DNA of 64,000 nucleotides from the NCBI GenBank assembly GCA_934725985.1, contig CAKVCX010000002.1:1-64000 (forward strand). The letters run 5' to 3'. Both the position numbers and the translations under genes were made by a program. Of this stretch, positions 26,258 through 36,240 are shown one piece after another (positions within the stretch are counted from its first letter, which is position 1; the number at the start of each line of letters is the position of its first letter). The notes under the pieces were generated by a model. It was not told the DNA's origin, ran no database searches, and was given only the letters and a program-made list of their open reading frames with translations. Source of the DNA: an uncultured Bacilli bacterium (GTDB taxonomy: Bacteria; Bacillota_I; Bacilli_A; RFN20; CAG-826).

Positions 26258-27742
26258 ATGAAAAAGTATATCTTGGCTATTGACCAAGGCACAACATCGA
26301 CACGTGCCATTTTAATTAATCATAAAGGCGAAGTTGCCTTTAAGGCCCAAAGGGCGATAGATTGTATTTATCCTAAGCCTGGTTGGGTTGAGGAAAATGC
26401 CGATAAAATTTGGATTAGTGTCATAGATGTCATTAATGAATTGTTAGTTGTTGCCTCTTCTTCTATGGATGAGGTCGAAAGCATTGGTATTACAAATCAA
26501 AGAGAAACTACAATTGTTTTTGAAAAGGAAACAGGAAAGGCTGTTTTCAACGCAATTGTTTGGCAATCAAAACAAACTCAATCTCTTTGCCTAGAAAGGG
26601 AAGATAAAAGCGAATTTATCCAAAAAAAGACCGGCTTAAGGATGAATCCTTATTTTAGTGCCTCAAAAATTCGTTATATTTTAGACCAAATTCCTGATGG
26701 GCAAGAAAGAGCAAGGAAGGGCGAACTTTTATTTGGAACCATTGATACTTGGCTAATTTATAAGATGACAAATGGAAAAACCCATGCAACCGATATTACC
26801 AATGCATCAAGGACCATGCTATTTGATATCTTTAAAAAAGAGTTCGATGAGGAACTTTGCTCTATTTGGGATATTCCAATGTGCATGCTGCCTTTGGTTA
26901 AGGATAATAATGATGATTATGGCGAGGCTAGTTTCTTTCCAGGACACGTCCATATTAATGGAGTATGCGGAGATCAACAATCGGCTTTATTCGGGCAATG
27001 TTGTTTCAATAAAGGGGATAGTAAAAACACCTATGGAACAGGTTGTTTCATGCTTATGAATATAGGCGATAAACCCATTATTTCTAAGCAAGGCTTATTG
27101 ACTACGATTGCGTGGAGCCTAAATAAAAAAGTGACTTATGCTTTGGAAGGTTCCGTCTTTATTGGTGGGGCCATTGTTCAATGGCTTCGCGATGAAACAA
27201 GATGGTTTGAAGATTCTAGCGATTCCGAGATGTATGCAAAAAAACGTCCGGATACCAATGGTGTTTATTTTGTACCGGCTTTTGTTGGACTAGGCACGCC
27301 ATGGTGGAACGATGATGCTAGAGGGGCCATATTCGGATTAACTAGGGGCGCGGATAGACATAATATTACTAGGGCTGGTTTGTACTCGATTGCCTATCAA
27401 TCTAAAGACGTTATTGAAACAATGAAAAAAGAAGCGGGTTTAGAGTTAAATGTTTTAAAAGTCGATGGTGGGGCCAGCGCGAATGATCTTCTGATGCAAT
27501 TTCAAGCCGATATATTAGGATGTGAAGTGATTTTGCCATCGTGTTTAGAAACCACGGCTTTGGGGGCTGGATATTTTGCTGGATTAGGAAGCGGATTTTG
27601 GAAAAGCCTAGAAGAAATACATTCTAATCATTGCTTTAAGAAGAGCTTTAAACCCAATATGAAAAAAGAAGAAGTGGACAAGTTGTATTCTGGTTGGCTA
27701 AGTGCGGTAAAAGCTACAATGGCTTTTAAAGGAAATAATTGA
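26258..27742 (+). CDS. glpK: Glycerol kinase
   Basis: This FGGY-family kinase phosphorylates glycerol to glycerol-3-phosphate with ATP in the cytoplasm. The opening YILAIDQGTTSTRA is the ATP-binding phosphate-1 motif. The glycerol-contacting region NQRETTIVF near residues 83-91 and the FGGY signature YALEGSVFIGGAIVQWLRD near 290-309 are both present. The adenosine motif DGGASANDLL lies near 406-415. The length of 494 is normal for GlpK (about 500). No glpF or glpD is adjacent, so glycerol uptake and oxidation genes must lie elsewhere or be replaced by the neighbouring MFS carrier. Confidence 0.96.
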   Translation: MKKYILAIDQGTTSTRAILINHKGEVAFKAQRAIDCIYPKPGWVEENADKIWISVIDVINELLVVASSSMDEVESIGITNQRETTIVFEKETGKAVFNAIVWQSKQTQSLCLEREDKSEFIQKKTGLRMNPYFSASKIRYILDQIPDGQERARKGELLFGTIDTWLIYKMTNGKTHATDITNASRTMLFDIFKKEFDEELCSIWDIPMCMLPLVKDNNDDYGEASFFPGHVHINGVCGDQQSALFGQCCFNKGDSKNTYGTGCFMLMNIGDKPIISKQGLLTTIAWSLNKKVTYALEGSVFIGGAIVQWLRDETRWFEDSSDSEMYAKKRPDTNGVYFVPAFVGLGTPWWNDDARGAIFGLTRGADRHNITRAGLYSIAYQSKDVIETMKKEAGLELNVLKVDGGASANDLLMQFQADILGCEVILPSCLETTALGAGYFAGLGSGFWKSLEEIHSNHCFKKSFKPNMKKEEVDKLYSGWLSAVKATMAFKGNN

Positions 27743-27772
27743 TTTTTTATTCTTTGATTTTTATTTGCTGAT

Positions 27773-27778
27773 ATAATT
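27773..27778 (+). promoter_or_regulatory. -10 box of the small membrane-protein pair
   Basis: TATAAT lies 31 nt before the ATG at 27810, giving a leader of about 25 nt that contains a GAGG ribosome site (27793-27796). Confidence 0.4.
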
Positions 27779-27809
27779 ATTTTTGTTAAATAGAGGTATT
27801 AATTTAATT

Positions 27810-28403
27810 ATGAAAAAAGAAACAGTTTTATCAATCGTGTCTTATGTTTTCTTATTTGTTTTTGTTTTGCTTATGTTTTTGTCTTTTTGCATTCCGGTTT
27901 TAGCATCTACTTCTTCTTCGTCCACTTCTACAAGATTATATCTTTTCGATATTTTCGGTGCTTCAATTTCTTCTTCTGGAAGTGCAACAAACGGGAACTT
28001 ATTTTATGGATTTTTATTTTTAAGTTGTGGGCTTGTCTCTTCTATATTCGTTTGTAATAAAAACAAAACCTTAAACATAATTGGAATTGGATTACTTTTA
28101 GGGTTCCTAGCCGAATCAATTTATCTTTGCTGCCAAATCGGAGAAGGTATAAAGGCTATAGAATCTTCTTTTAGCAGAAACTTATCTAAAGCTGGTTTTG
28201 CTTTATTGATTATAACAGTTGTGTTTGGCTTTATTTATCTTTTCTATTCTTTATTTGTTTCTTATTGTCTGCCTATTTTAAGCAATTGCCTAAAGCCAAA
28301 GAAAAGCTTAGAAGATAGGCTTAACGAAATTAATCAGTTAAAAGAAAAAGGTTTAATTAATGAGACAGAAGCCTCCAAGATGAGGGAGGATGCTTTAAAA
28401 TGA
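27810..28403 (+). CDS. Four-helix membrane protein with SHOCT-like tail
   Basis: This 197-residue protein has four hydrophobic helices and a charged C-terminus, SLEDRLNEINQLKEKGLI followed by NETEASKMREDAL. The tail fits a SHOCT domain, a short helical module often found at protein ends and thought to mediate oligomer contacts. The ATG at 27810 is preferred over a TTG at 27783 because a GAGG ribosome site (27793-27796) lies between them. The gene overlaps the next one by 4 nt (ATGA), so both membrane proteins are likely made together. I do not recognise a specific family and no function can be assigned. Confidence 0.7.
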   Translation: MKKETVLSIVSYVFLFVFVLLMFLSFCIPVLASTSSSSTSTRLYLFDIFGASISSSGSATNGNLFYGFLFLSCGLVSSIFVCNKNKTLNIIGIGLLLGFLAESIYLCCQIGEGIKAIESSFSRNLSKAGFALLIITVVFGFIYLFYSLFVSYCLPILSNCLKPKKSLEDRLNEINQLKEKGLINETEASKMREDALK

Positions 28404-28873
28404 GAATTCCAAAGCTTATTAAAACGATTTTTGGAATTGTTACTTTAGCTTCATTAATTTTGCTTTCTACTCAATTCAGTTCTTCTATTCTTTCTATAAA
28501 ATACGCCGCAGATGGAGTTGGGCTTATTAAGATTACTTTTGCCAATTCAATTCAGTCTACTTATGGGTCTTATTGGTTTTTGTTATTTATTTTTGGCTTA
28601 TCTTTTCCTCTTATCGCCGCTTTTATTGATAATAAAACTGCTTGTTTAACTCTTTCTAGCCTTTCATTTGCCTTTTATTTACCATACGTATTTAAGTTAA
28701 TTCAATACTACGAAGATATTTATAAGTCTTTGAATTATAACGGAATGCGTGTTTCTAAGTGTTCTTTATATGATAATTTTATCATTATTTTAGTAGGTGT
28801 TGCTCTTTTAATGGTTTCTTCTTTAGCTATCTTTGTTTGTTCTTTTTTCGATAAGAGGAAAGTTAAAGAATAA
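28400..28873 (+). CDS. Small four-helix membrane protein, function unknown
   Basis: This 157-residue protein has four hydrophobic segments (about 8-28, 50-72, 75-95, 122-150) and a short basic C-terminus (FDKRKVKE). The arrangement resembles the partner upstream, with which it shares a 4-nt overlap, so the pair may be a diverged duplication or two subunits. It is followed after 2 nt by the recombination nuclease gene, probably by read-through rather than shared function. I do not recognise the family. Confidence 0.65.
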   Translation: MRIPKLIKTIFGIVTLASLILLSTQFSSSILSIKYAADGVGLIKITFANSIQSTYGSYWFLLFIFGLSFPLIAAFIDNKTACLTLSSLSFAFYLPYVFKLIQYYEDIYKSLNYNGMRVSKCSLYDNFIIILVGVALLMVSSLAIFVCSFFDKRKVKE

Positions 28874-28875
28874 CA

Positions 28876-31215
28876 ATGAAAAGAAAAAGACTTTATGAAA
28901 ACTCTATTATTTTCGCCCCAGAGGAACAAAAGTCTTTTTTTCTTGCCTATAGAAATGAATTCCCTTATGCAGATTTTAAGGTTTTGACATTGGAAGAAAC
29001 TGAAAAATTATTTTTTTATTCTTATGACGACAGGGCTTTGGTTTATTTATTAAAAAAAGGTTATAACTACGATTATTCTTCCAAATTATTGAAGATTCTT
29101 TCTAGGATGAAGCCCAACCATTCTTATGAAGACCTCTTTTTACATCAAATTGAATCTTTGTTTGTTGAACTGCTAGATAAGGGCTTGCTTTATAATTTTT
29201 CTTATCCAGAAGAGCTTTTTAAGGGTCGAAATTTAGTCGTATCTGGTTATGGCTCGACTTCTTATTTATCAACATTATTAAAAGATTTGCCTAACATTGC
29301 TTTGTCTTTTGATAATGATTTTATCGATGAAAACAAAAAGCATGATTTATTTACTTTTGAAGATTTACATGATGAATTGCATTATATTTGCTTAAGAATA
29401 ATGGAATTACTAGAAAAAGGAGTTGACCCATCTCTTATTTATTTATGCATGTGCCCATCTTCTTTTTATGATGAATTAGAAATATTTAAAGAGATTTATA
29501 ACATACCTTTTTCCATTCCTTCATCTTTGCCTATATTTACCTTGCCTTATGTAAAAAAGGCTTACGAATATTTATCTAATAAAGAAATAATTAATTTGGA
29601 TGTTTTAAATGAAGTAATTGAATTAACCAAAGAATATCAAAGTTCTCCTTCTTATAATGATTTTGCTTCTTCTTTATTTTCTTTATTTGATGAAGAATTA
29701 GATAAAAATGTTTATTTATCTTCTTTAAAAGCTAGGTTAAAGGAAAAGAAAAGAAAGAATCTTAATAGAAGTGGAACAATTAATGTTTCTTCCTCCTTTT
29801 TCGCTCCAGAAGGTTCTTATGCGTTTTACCTTTGCTTTTCTTCTAAAGATGCCTATAAGACACCAAAAGAAGATGGCTTGTTTCTTGACGCGATGAAAAA
29901 AGAACTAGGAGTAGAAACTTCTTTAGAACAAGGAAAAAGAAATAAAGCCAATTTGCTTTATATGCTTAAATCCAATTCCATTAAAGATATTTGCATCCCC
30001 TTTTATTTTTTAGATACATCGTTTTATATTTCTCCTTTGAAAGAGGAATTAAAGATGAAAGTAATTAATAATCCAACTTTAGATTATGAATATTCATCTT
30101 TTTATGCTTTATTTGAATTAGAATCTCTAAAAGAAAAGAAAAATAAATATTTAATTGATTCTCCTAGGATTCATTCTTTATCAAAAATTGCAAAAGAAAA
30201 AGAAAAATATGACCATAGTTTTAAACATTTCTTAATTAAAAAAGAAAGCAAAACATTTTCCTATTCCTCTTTAACTAAATACATAAATTGTCCTTTTTCT
30301 TATTATTGCGAGAAGGTTTTAAAACTTAACGAATATGAAGAAACCAATTCCATTCTTTATGGAAATTTAGCTCATGGTATCCTTTCAAAAATTTATGAAT
30401 CCAACTTTGATTTCGATTTTACTTTTAAGGAAGAATTAGAAAAAATAGAAGAGAATGGTATTTCTGGTTCTACTGATTTAGTTTTAAATTTAGCTTACCC
30501 GTATATTAAAAAAACTTATGAAAGTGTTAAAGATTATGAATCTAGTTTATCTTCCCCTTCCTTTAAAACCGAATTCTCTTTAACTAAAAAATATGGAGAA
30601 AATTCCCTTTATGGCAGGGTGGATAAATCTATTATTTTTGGTGATGATTCTAAATATTATTTCATTATCGATTATAAAACTGGCTTAACTACATTTAATA
30701 AAGACGAGGTCCAATATGGGATGTCTTTGCAGCTGCCTATTTATTATATCCTTGCTTCAAATTCTTCTATTTTTGAAAAAGCTAAACCTGCGGGATTATT
30801 TATTGCGTCGATTAAAGATGAAAGCACTTTTAATAATGACGAATCAAAAGCCTCTAATTTATTTTCTTTAAATGGGGTCGTGACTACTGGTGATGTATAT
30901 TGCTTAGGTGATTTAAATTACATCGAAGGCATAAATTTAAAGAAAGATGGGGCATTAACTGAAAAAAGCTTAAATAGAATTCTCTCTTCTTCTGCTTTGG
31001 ACGAAATAAAGAGGCAGGCTGAAAACGTAATCGAAGAAACTATGGAGAATGTTTCTAATTCTATTTTTGATATTTCTCCTCTTTCTTTTAAAGGCAAGCC
31101 TCTTCCATGCGCTTATTGTTCTTATTCGGATATTTGTTTCCATAAAGAAAACGATAAACGTATTTTGCCCAATGAATACGTAGATCCTTCTGACGAAAAT
31201 GAGGAGGAAGAATGA
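28876..31215 (+). CDS. addB: AddB-like ATP-dependent nuclease subunit
   Basis: This is the second subunit of the AddAB helicase-nuclease, which resects DNA double-strand ends for RecA-mediated repair. The C-terminal PD-(D/E)xK nuclease is recognisable by FIIDYKTG and the following QLPIYY. Its iron-sulfur staple consists of a cysteine in INCPFSYYC (C472 or C478) plus C745, C748 and C754 with the CxxCx5C spacing found in B. subtilis AddB. At 779 residues it is far shorter than B. subtilis AddB (about 1166). The N-terminus lacks a recognisable Walker A motif, so the scaffold helicase part is reduced. It lies directly before addA. Confidence 0.87.
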   Translation: MKRKRLYENSIIFAPEEQKSFFLAYRNEFPYADFKVLTLEETEKLFFYSYDDRALVYLLKKGYNYDYSSKLLKILSRMKPNHSYEDLFLHQIESLFVELLDKGLLYNFSYPEELFKGRNLVVSGYGSTSYLSTLLKDLPNIALSFDNDFIDENKKHDLFTFEDLHDELHYICLRIMELLEKGVDPSLIYLCMCPSSFYDELEIFKEIYNIPFSIPSSLPIFTLPYVKKAYEYLSNKEIINLDVLNEVIELTKEYQSSPSYNDFASSLFSLFDEELDKNVYLSSLKARLKEKKRKNLNRSGTINVSSSFFAPEGSYAFYLCFSSKDAYKTPKEDGLFLDAMKKELGVETSLEQGKRNKANLLYMLKSNSIKDICIPFYFLDTSFYISPLKEELKMKVINNPTLDYEYSSFYALFELESLKEKKNKYLIDSPRIHSLSKIAKEKEKYDHSFKHFLIKKESKTFSYSSLTKYINCPFSYYCEKVLKLNEYEETNSILYGNLAHGILSKIYESNFDFDFTFKEELEKIEENGISGSTDLVLNLAYPYIKKTYESVKDYESSLSSPSFKTEFSLTKKYGENSLYGRVDKSIIFGDDSKYYFIIDYKTGLTTFNKDEVQYGMSLQLPIYYILASNSSIFEKAKPAGLFIASIKDESTFNNDESKASNLFSLNGVVTTGDVYCLGDLNYIEGINLKKDGALTEKSLNRILSSSALDEIKRQAENVIEETMENVSNSIFDISPLSFKGKPLPCAYCSYSDICFHKENDKRILPNEYVDPSDENEEEE

Positions 31216-31216
31216 A

Positions 31217-34200
31217 ATGGCTTTTACTTTTGATCAACAAAAGGCGATAAATTTCGATAAAGGGAATTGTCTAGTCGCAGCTGGAGCCGGAAGTGGAAAA
31301 ACTGCCGTTTTAAGCGAACGCGTTTTAACTTTAATAAAAGATAACAAATGTAAATTGGATGAGCTTCTTATTTTAACTTTTACCAATAAAGCCGCGTTTG
31401 AAATGAAAGAAAGAATTAGAAAAAAACTTTCTGAATGTCCTTTAACCAAATCTTCTTTGGATTATGTTGACCAAAGCGATATTACTACCTTTGATGCCTT
31501 TGCCTTAAATATTGCGACAAAATATTATTCCTTGATTGGATTAGAAACTCCCCCAACCTTAATTGATGGAAGTTTATTAGAAGTCTATAAAAATAAAGAA
31601 TTAGATAAGATAATTGAAGAAAAAAGCCGACAATCATTAATTAGCAATGACGAATTCTATAGATTTAATCAAACTTATTTTAATAAGAATTTTGTTAAAA
31701 TAAAGCAGGCCGTTCTTTCTTTATTAGATGAAGCTTATTTACAAGAAGATAAAGATAAATACCTAAATGAGATCGTAATAAAATCTACTACTAAAGAATT
31801 TGCAAATAAGAAATACATAGATTTATTTAAGGTTGCCAAAGAAATTATATTAGAAGCTAGCTCGATTCTAAATGAATATGAGAATAGTTATGCCTTGGAT
31901 GCGGATAATGAATATCTAAATTTGTTTTTAAATTGCTCTAGCTTAGAAGAAATGAAAAAGACTTTTGTCTCGCATAAAGCTTTTACTACGGCTTCTAAAG
32001 GTTGGGAAATGAGCGAGTTAGATACAAAAATAAGAAAAAGGCTAAAAGATAAATTTGCCAAAGTTAAGCCTTTTTTTGACATAACTCCAAATAGCATTTA
32101 TGAAGACCAAATAAGCATAAAACCTTATATGGAAGTGATAGTTTCCTTAACTAAAGAATTAGATAAAAGGCTAGATGCGTATAAGAAAGAAAATTCTTCT
32201 TATTCTTTCTCTGATATTTTTTCCCTTGCTAGAAAAATAATTTCTTTAAAAGAAGTAAATGAAAAATTAAGAAATCATTATAAATACATTATGGTTGATG
32301 AATATCAAGATACAAGCGATTTGCAGGAATCCTTGTTAAACGCTTTATCTTCTAATAATGTTTTTGCCGTAGGCGATATTAAACAGTCCATTTATAGATT
32401 CAGGAATGCAAATCCTCTTTTATTTAGCGAAAAGATGGAAAAATATTCTAGAAATGAAAACGGAACCTTAATTACTCTTTCTTCTAACTTTAGATCTAGA
32501 AAAGAAGTCCTTGAGGGGATTAATAAGATATTTGAACCAATAATGACTAAGGATAGGGGCGGGGTTTCTTATAAAAACAACCAAGCCTTAAATTTTGGTA
32601 ACACCTCTTATAGCCCAAGTGAAAATTCTTCTATATATGGCATAAAGTGTCTTTCTTACAATAACAATAAAGACGAAGTTAAAGATGTTGTTGAAGAACA
32701 GGCTAAACAAATTGCTGTTGATATACTTTCTAAAGTGAATAAATTAGAAGTTTTGGATAAAGAAAGCAAGTTGATGAGAAAATCAACTTTTAGTGATTTT
32801 GCTATTCTTATTGATAAAAAGACCCAATTTGATAAATTCCAAAAAGTCTTCTCTTCTTATCACATTCCTTTAAAGGTAACTTTCGATAGAACAATTTCTT
32901 CTTTTGATATTGTTGTTATTTTGAAAAATTTACTTTCTTTAATTTATGAATTAAGCAAAGATTCCATTGATTATTTAAAGGTAAAACACCTTTATGTTTC
33001 TTTAAGTAGAAGTTGTCTTTACCAAGAAAAGGATGAGGACATATATGCAAATGTTATTTCTTCTTCTTATTTGGGTACTACTTTAATAAAAAAGGCCAAG
33101 CTTCTTTCTGCTAAGGTTGGTCAAAATTCTTTAGGCGAAATGGTAAAGGAAATTATTATTAGTTTCCCTGTCTTGAATTCTTTGTTAACTAACGAAGAAA
33201 GTAAGGCTAATTTAGAACAAATCATTAACTTTTTGGCTAAAGCTAAGCAAAGCGAATCTCTAGGATATGATGAAAAAGAATACATAGATTATTTTGATTC
33301 TAGTTCAAAATATGGAACAAAAATCAGCATTGATGAGCCAGATGTCGCGGGAGATTTAGTTTCTTTAATGAGTATCCACGCTTCAAAAGGACTTGAATTT
33401 AAAATTGTTTATTTGCCTTGCTTAACTAGCCAGATAAAAGCAAAAACCTCATCTAAAGATTACTTCCAAAAATCTATTGGATTGGCCTTGCCTATTTCTT
33501 CTTCTTTTACAGTTTATAAACAAAATGTATTGTTTGAACTTCCTTCTTATTATGAAAAAAAAGAAGAAATATCAGAGAAGATGAGATTATTTTATGTAGC
33601 TTGTACGAGAGCGGAAGAACTTTTAATTCCTTTAATCCCTTCTTCTATTGATGAAAAAACGCTTGGCAAGTCTTCTCTTTTGTCCTTCTTATTAGAATCT
33701 AGCTTTAAACTTGATTTTATTAATAATTCTAATGCAAATTTATATTCTCCAAAAAATGTTGTTCAAGAAGAAACTATTAATTTAAGAAGCTTTAAATGTG
33801 TTGTTCCTGAAAATGCGATTCATCGTCCTTCCAAGCAAAGCTATTCCTTGGATTATAATAAAATCATTTATGGCGAAAGAATGCATAGGTATATGGAATT
33901 AGTATCCTTTTCTAATAAGGACCTCTCTTTTATTCCTAATGAAAGTGAAAGAAAAAAGATTGAACAAATATTGTCTTTGCCAATTTTTGACGATGTTTCT
34001 AAGGGCAAAAAATATTGTGAATATTCTTACTATGACCCTTCTTCTAATACAAACGGAACAATCGATATGTTTGTTGTTTATGATGATCATATAGACCTAT
34101 TCGATTATAAATCAAATAACATTGATGATTCTTCTTACGATGAGCAAATAAAAGCCTATGCTTCTTATTTAACTAATGCCTTTAATAAAAAGGTATACGG

Positions 34201-34249
34201 ATACCTTCTTTCTATTGGCCAAGGCAAAATTAGGCAAGTTAAGATTTAA
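31217..34249 (+). CDS. addA: ATP-dependent helicase/nuclease subunit AddA
   Basis: This UvrD-type superfamily 1 helicase with a C-terminal nuclease is the motor of AddAB. Walker A is GAGSGKT (GSGKT about 25-29), followed by LTFTNKAAFEMKERI (motif Ia). Walker B with DEYQDTSDLQ, VGDIKQSIYRFR (motif III) and LMSIHASKGLEF (motif V) come later. The C-terminal PD-(D/E)xK nuclease shows TIDMFVV and FDYKS. The ATG at 31217 is chosen because a GGAGGA site (31202-31207) stands before it. The upstream ATG at 31199 would put that site inside the gene. The length of 1010 is a little short of the usual 1200. It starts one base after the addB stop. Confidence 0.95.
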   Translation: MAFTFDQQKAINFDKGNCLVAAGAGSGKTAVLSERVLTLIKDNKCKLDELLILTFTNKAAFEMKERIRKKLSECPLTKSSLDYVDQSDITTFDAFALNIATKYYSLIGLETPPTLIDGSLLEVYKNKELDKIIEEKSRQSLISNDEFYRFNQTYFNKNFVKIKQAVLSLLDEAYLQEDKDKYLNEIVIKSTTKEFANKKYIDLFKVAKEIILEASSILNEYENSYALDADNEYLNLFLNCSSLEEMKKTFVSHKAFTTASKGWEMSELDTKIRKRLKDKFAKVKPFFDITPNSIYEDQISIKPYMEVIVSLTKELDKRLDAYKKENSSYSFSDIFSLARKIISLKEVNEKLRNHYKYIMVDEYQDTSDLQESLLNALSSNNVFAVGDIKQSIYRFRNANPLLFSEKMEKYSRNENGTLITLSSNFRSRKEVLEGINKIFEPIMTKDRGGVSYKNNQALNFGNTSYSPSENSSIYGIKCLSYNNNKDEVKDVVEEQAKQIAVDILSKVNKLEVLDKESKLMRKSTFSDFAILIDKKTQFDKFQKVFSSYHIPLKVTFDRTISSFDIVVILKNLLSLIYELSKDSIDYLKVKHLYVSLSRSCLYQEKDEDIYANVISSSYLGTTLIKKAKLLSAKVGQNSLGEMVKEIIISFPVLNSLLTNEESKANLEQIINFLAKAKQSESLGYDEKEYIDYFDSSSKYGTKISIDEPDVAGDLVSLMSIHASKGLEFKIVYLPCLTSQIKAKTSSKDYFQKSIGLALPISSSFTVYKQNVLFELPSYYEKKEEISEKMRLFYVACTRAEELLIPLIPSSIDEKTLGKSSLLSFLLESSFKLDFINNSNANLYSPKNVVQEETINLRSFKCVVPENAIHRPSKQSYSLDYNKIIYGERMHRYMELVSFSNKDLSFIPNESERKKIEQILSLPIFDDVSKGKKYCEYSYYDPSSNTNGTIDMFVVYDDHIDLFDYKSNNIDDSSYDEQIKAYASYLTNAFNKKVYGYLLSIGQGKIRQVKI

Positions 34250-34280
34250 TTTGTCTTTTTGTAAACAAAAAAACTAACTT

Positions 34281-34291
34281 TATAGTAGAAT
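34281..34291 (+). promoter_or_regulatory. -10 region at the DUF5677-like gene start
   Basis: TATAGT (34281-34286), with TTGTAA 16 nt upstream, or the overlapping TAGAAT (34286-34291), lies 12 or 7 nt before the GTG start. Either choice leaves a leader of at most about 6 nt, and there is no ribosome site. Confidence 0.4.
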
Positions 34292-34298
34292 AAAAGAC

Positions 34299-35405
34299 GT
34301 GAAAGAAATAATTTCAGAACAAAAATATTTTGAACTCTTACAATCTTTGGGTGTAAAAAAAGAATTTGATTACCCTTTTTTATATTCAACCTATTGTTTT
34401 GCTTTAAATGGCCTAGATGAGATGAAAGATGATAATCCTGTTGTAGCCTCGATGGGTGTCAATCAGGTTTTATTAACGATTTATTTAGTTAATGAACATT
34501 CTTTTTATTTAAGGACTCATAAAGAATCTAAACTAGAGACTTTAATTCAAGATGAAGAATATAAACAATTTATAGCTTCCATTGCCGTTGATAAATATTT
34601 TACCAATGAGCATTTGGCTTATAAGATGGGGACTTTGACTAGCAGATTTTCTCCTTTGATGTCTACCCTTGATTTATATTTAAATTTCATTTTAGGAATG
34701 TTATCTAGATATAAAAAAGGCGACCCCAAGCAAACCTTATTGGTCGATATCATGAACAAAGGCTTTCAAATGGCTAAATGCGTGGCTACCCTTCTTGAAG
34801 GCGGATTTGAAACCGAGGCCTTTTCGACTTGGCGGACTTTACATGAAAATGAATGCATTTTGCATTGCTTAGTTAAATATGGGCAACCTGTTATCGATAG
34901 ATATTTAGCCCATATTCGTTATGGGGTGGCTTTTAGAGGGGGCATAAAATCAAAAGAAGAAACCGATGCCGTCTTTGTTGAAATTAAAGAAAATATGAAG
35001 GAAGTCGGATTAAAAAGCAAAGACATGAAGCGTTACATAGAATATGGCTGGCTTTTAGGGGTGAAGGAAGTCATGTCTCTGCCTAATTTTAAATTTAATT
35101 TTAGGGATGGTGTAGAAAAAGTAGCAGGCCTTTCTTCCTATTCAAAAGTATATGAGATGTCTAGTGAGATAGCCCATAGTTCACCTTTGCTTATCTATTC
35201 AAAAAAAGATTATTTCTTTTCTATTACCTTATTGAATTTATATGAATCTTTCTTTAGGCTGGAAAGGTTTTTCTCTTCTTTATATTTATCTAGCGTAAGC
35301 GAAGAAGAAAAATTGCGTTATTTAAATTTAAGAAAACTTTATTATGGAGAACTATTATCTGCCTATAACGAACAAAAGGAAATTTTTTCTTCTCTTTCTA
35401 AATAG
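34299..35405 (+). CDS. DUF5677-like protein of unknown function
   Basis: This 368-residue soluble, mainly helical protein resembles DUF5677. A conserved-looking stretch GGFETEAFSTWRTLHENE near residues 166-183 and a later EMSSEIAHSSP near 287-297 match the pattern of that family (a Arg-containing helix and a Ser-x-x-x-His segment). The N-terminal 100 residues are not recognised. The start codon is GTG without a ribosome site, and the gene is followed after 6 nt by the RpiR regulator, so the two may be co-transcribed. No enzymatic function is known for the family, and the assignment itself is moderate. Confidence 0.6.
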   Translation: MKEIISEQKYFELLQSLGVKKEFDYPFLYSTYCFALNGLDEMKDDNPVVASMGVNQVLLTIYLVNEHSFYLRTHKESKLETLIQDEEYKQFIASIAVDKYFTNEHLAYKMGTLTSRFSPLMSTLDLYLNFILGMLSRYKKGDPKQTLLVDIMNKGFQMAKCVATLLEGGFETEAFSTWRTLHENECILHCLVKYGQPVIDRYLAHIRYGVAFRGGIKSKEETDAVFVEIKENMKEVGLKSKDMKRYIEYGWLLGVKEVMSLPNFKFNFRDGVEKVAGLSSYSKVYEMSSEIAHSSPLLIYSKKDYFFSITLLNLYESFFRLERFFSSLYLSSVSEEEKLRYLNLRKLYYGELLSAYNEQKEIFSSLSK

Positions 35406-35411
35406 ATATTT

Positions 35412-36233
35412 ATGAATGATTCTGTAGCTGAATTAATAATACAAAGTCATAAGAAAGCAACTCCGAGTGAGAAAAGAATGGGAAAGAAACTGCTTTCTTT
35501 GGATATGGGCGAAGTGGTTTATATGTCCATTACCGAATTAAGCGAGAAGATTTCCTCTTCTGAAGCCACGATTCTTAGGTATTGCCGTAAACTTGGATTT
35601 AAAGGATTCCAAGATTTTAAATTAGCTATTTCTAGAGATTTAGCCTTAAAAGAAAAAGAAGGCGATCTATCTCCTACTTCTTTTTTCTTATCTAATATTT
35701 CGAAAGCTTTAGAAAAAGAGGCGGAAGCAATCGATGAAGAGGATATAGAAATTGTTTCTAATAAACTTTTGTCTTCAAGAAAAATCGCGGCTTTTGGGGT
35801 GGGCAGTAGTCATGTTGCCCCAACTTTTCTAAAGCAAAGATTATTGGCCGTAGGTAAATATGTCATGGCTGAAGAATCAAGCCATTCTATGGCTGCCATT
35901 GCCTCAAATTTATCCAATAAGGATATTTGCATTCTTTTCTCGGTTACAGGTTCTACAAAAGATATTCTAGATGCGGCTAGACTAGCTAAGGCTAATTCTG
36001 CCTATATTGTTTCCATAACTTCCTATCCTTCTTCTCCACTTGGTAAATTCTCGGATATTATTTTAAGTAGTTGTACAAAAGAAGCCGCTCCATATAGGGG
36101 TGGGGTGACGCAAACCATGGGACAGCTATTCATTGCTGGGCTAATCTCAGAAAAATGCTATTCAATACTAGGCAAAGAAGGAGAAAAAATTGCTTCAAAA
36201 ACAATTTCTAACTTCTCTGATAAGCTAATTTAA
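35412..36233 (+). CDS. MurR/RpiR-family transcriptional regulator
   Basis: This 273-residue sugar-phosphate-responsive regulator has an N-terminal HTH_6 domain (residues 1-75, with SITELSEKISSSEATILRY and CRKLGFKGF). Its C-terminal SIS domain (about 110-245, with AAFGVGSSHVAP and FSVTGSTKDIL) binds phosphosugars. RpiR regulators commonly control adjacent amino-sugar genes, and here a ROK kinase, nagA and nagB follow directly. A 15-bp perfect palindrome of the RpiR-operator type lies between this gene and the kinase, so it likely senses GlcNAc-6-P or a related phosphosugar. The exact effector is inferred. Confidence 0.92.
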   Translation: MNDSVAELIIQSHKKATPSEKRMGKKLLSLDMGEVVYMSITELSEKISSSEATILRYCRKLGFKGFQDFKLAISRDLALKEKEGDLSPTSFFLSNISKALEKEAEAIDEEDIEIVSNKLLSSRKIAAFGVGSSHVAPTFLKQRLLAVGKYVMAEESSHSMAAIASNLSNKDICILFSVTGSTKDILDAARLAKANSAYIVSITSYPSSPLGKFSDIILSSCTKEAAPYRGGVTQTMGQLFIAGLISEKCYSILGKEGEKIASKTISNFSDKLI

Positions 36234-36240
36234 TTATCTT

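Noticed and set aside
34250..34275. Possible terminator after addA
   Set aside because: The only pairing is TTTTTGT with ACAAAAA, pure A-T and without a proper T tract after it.
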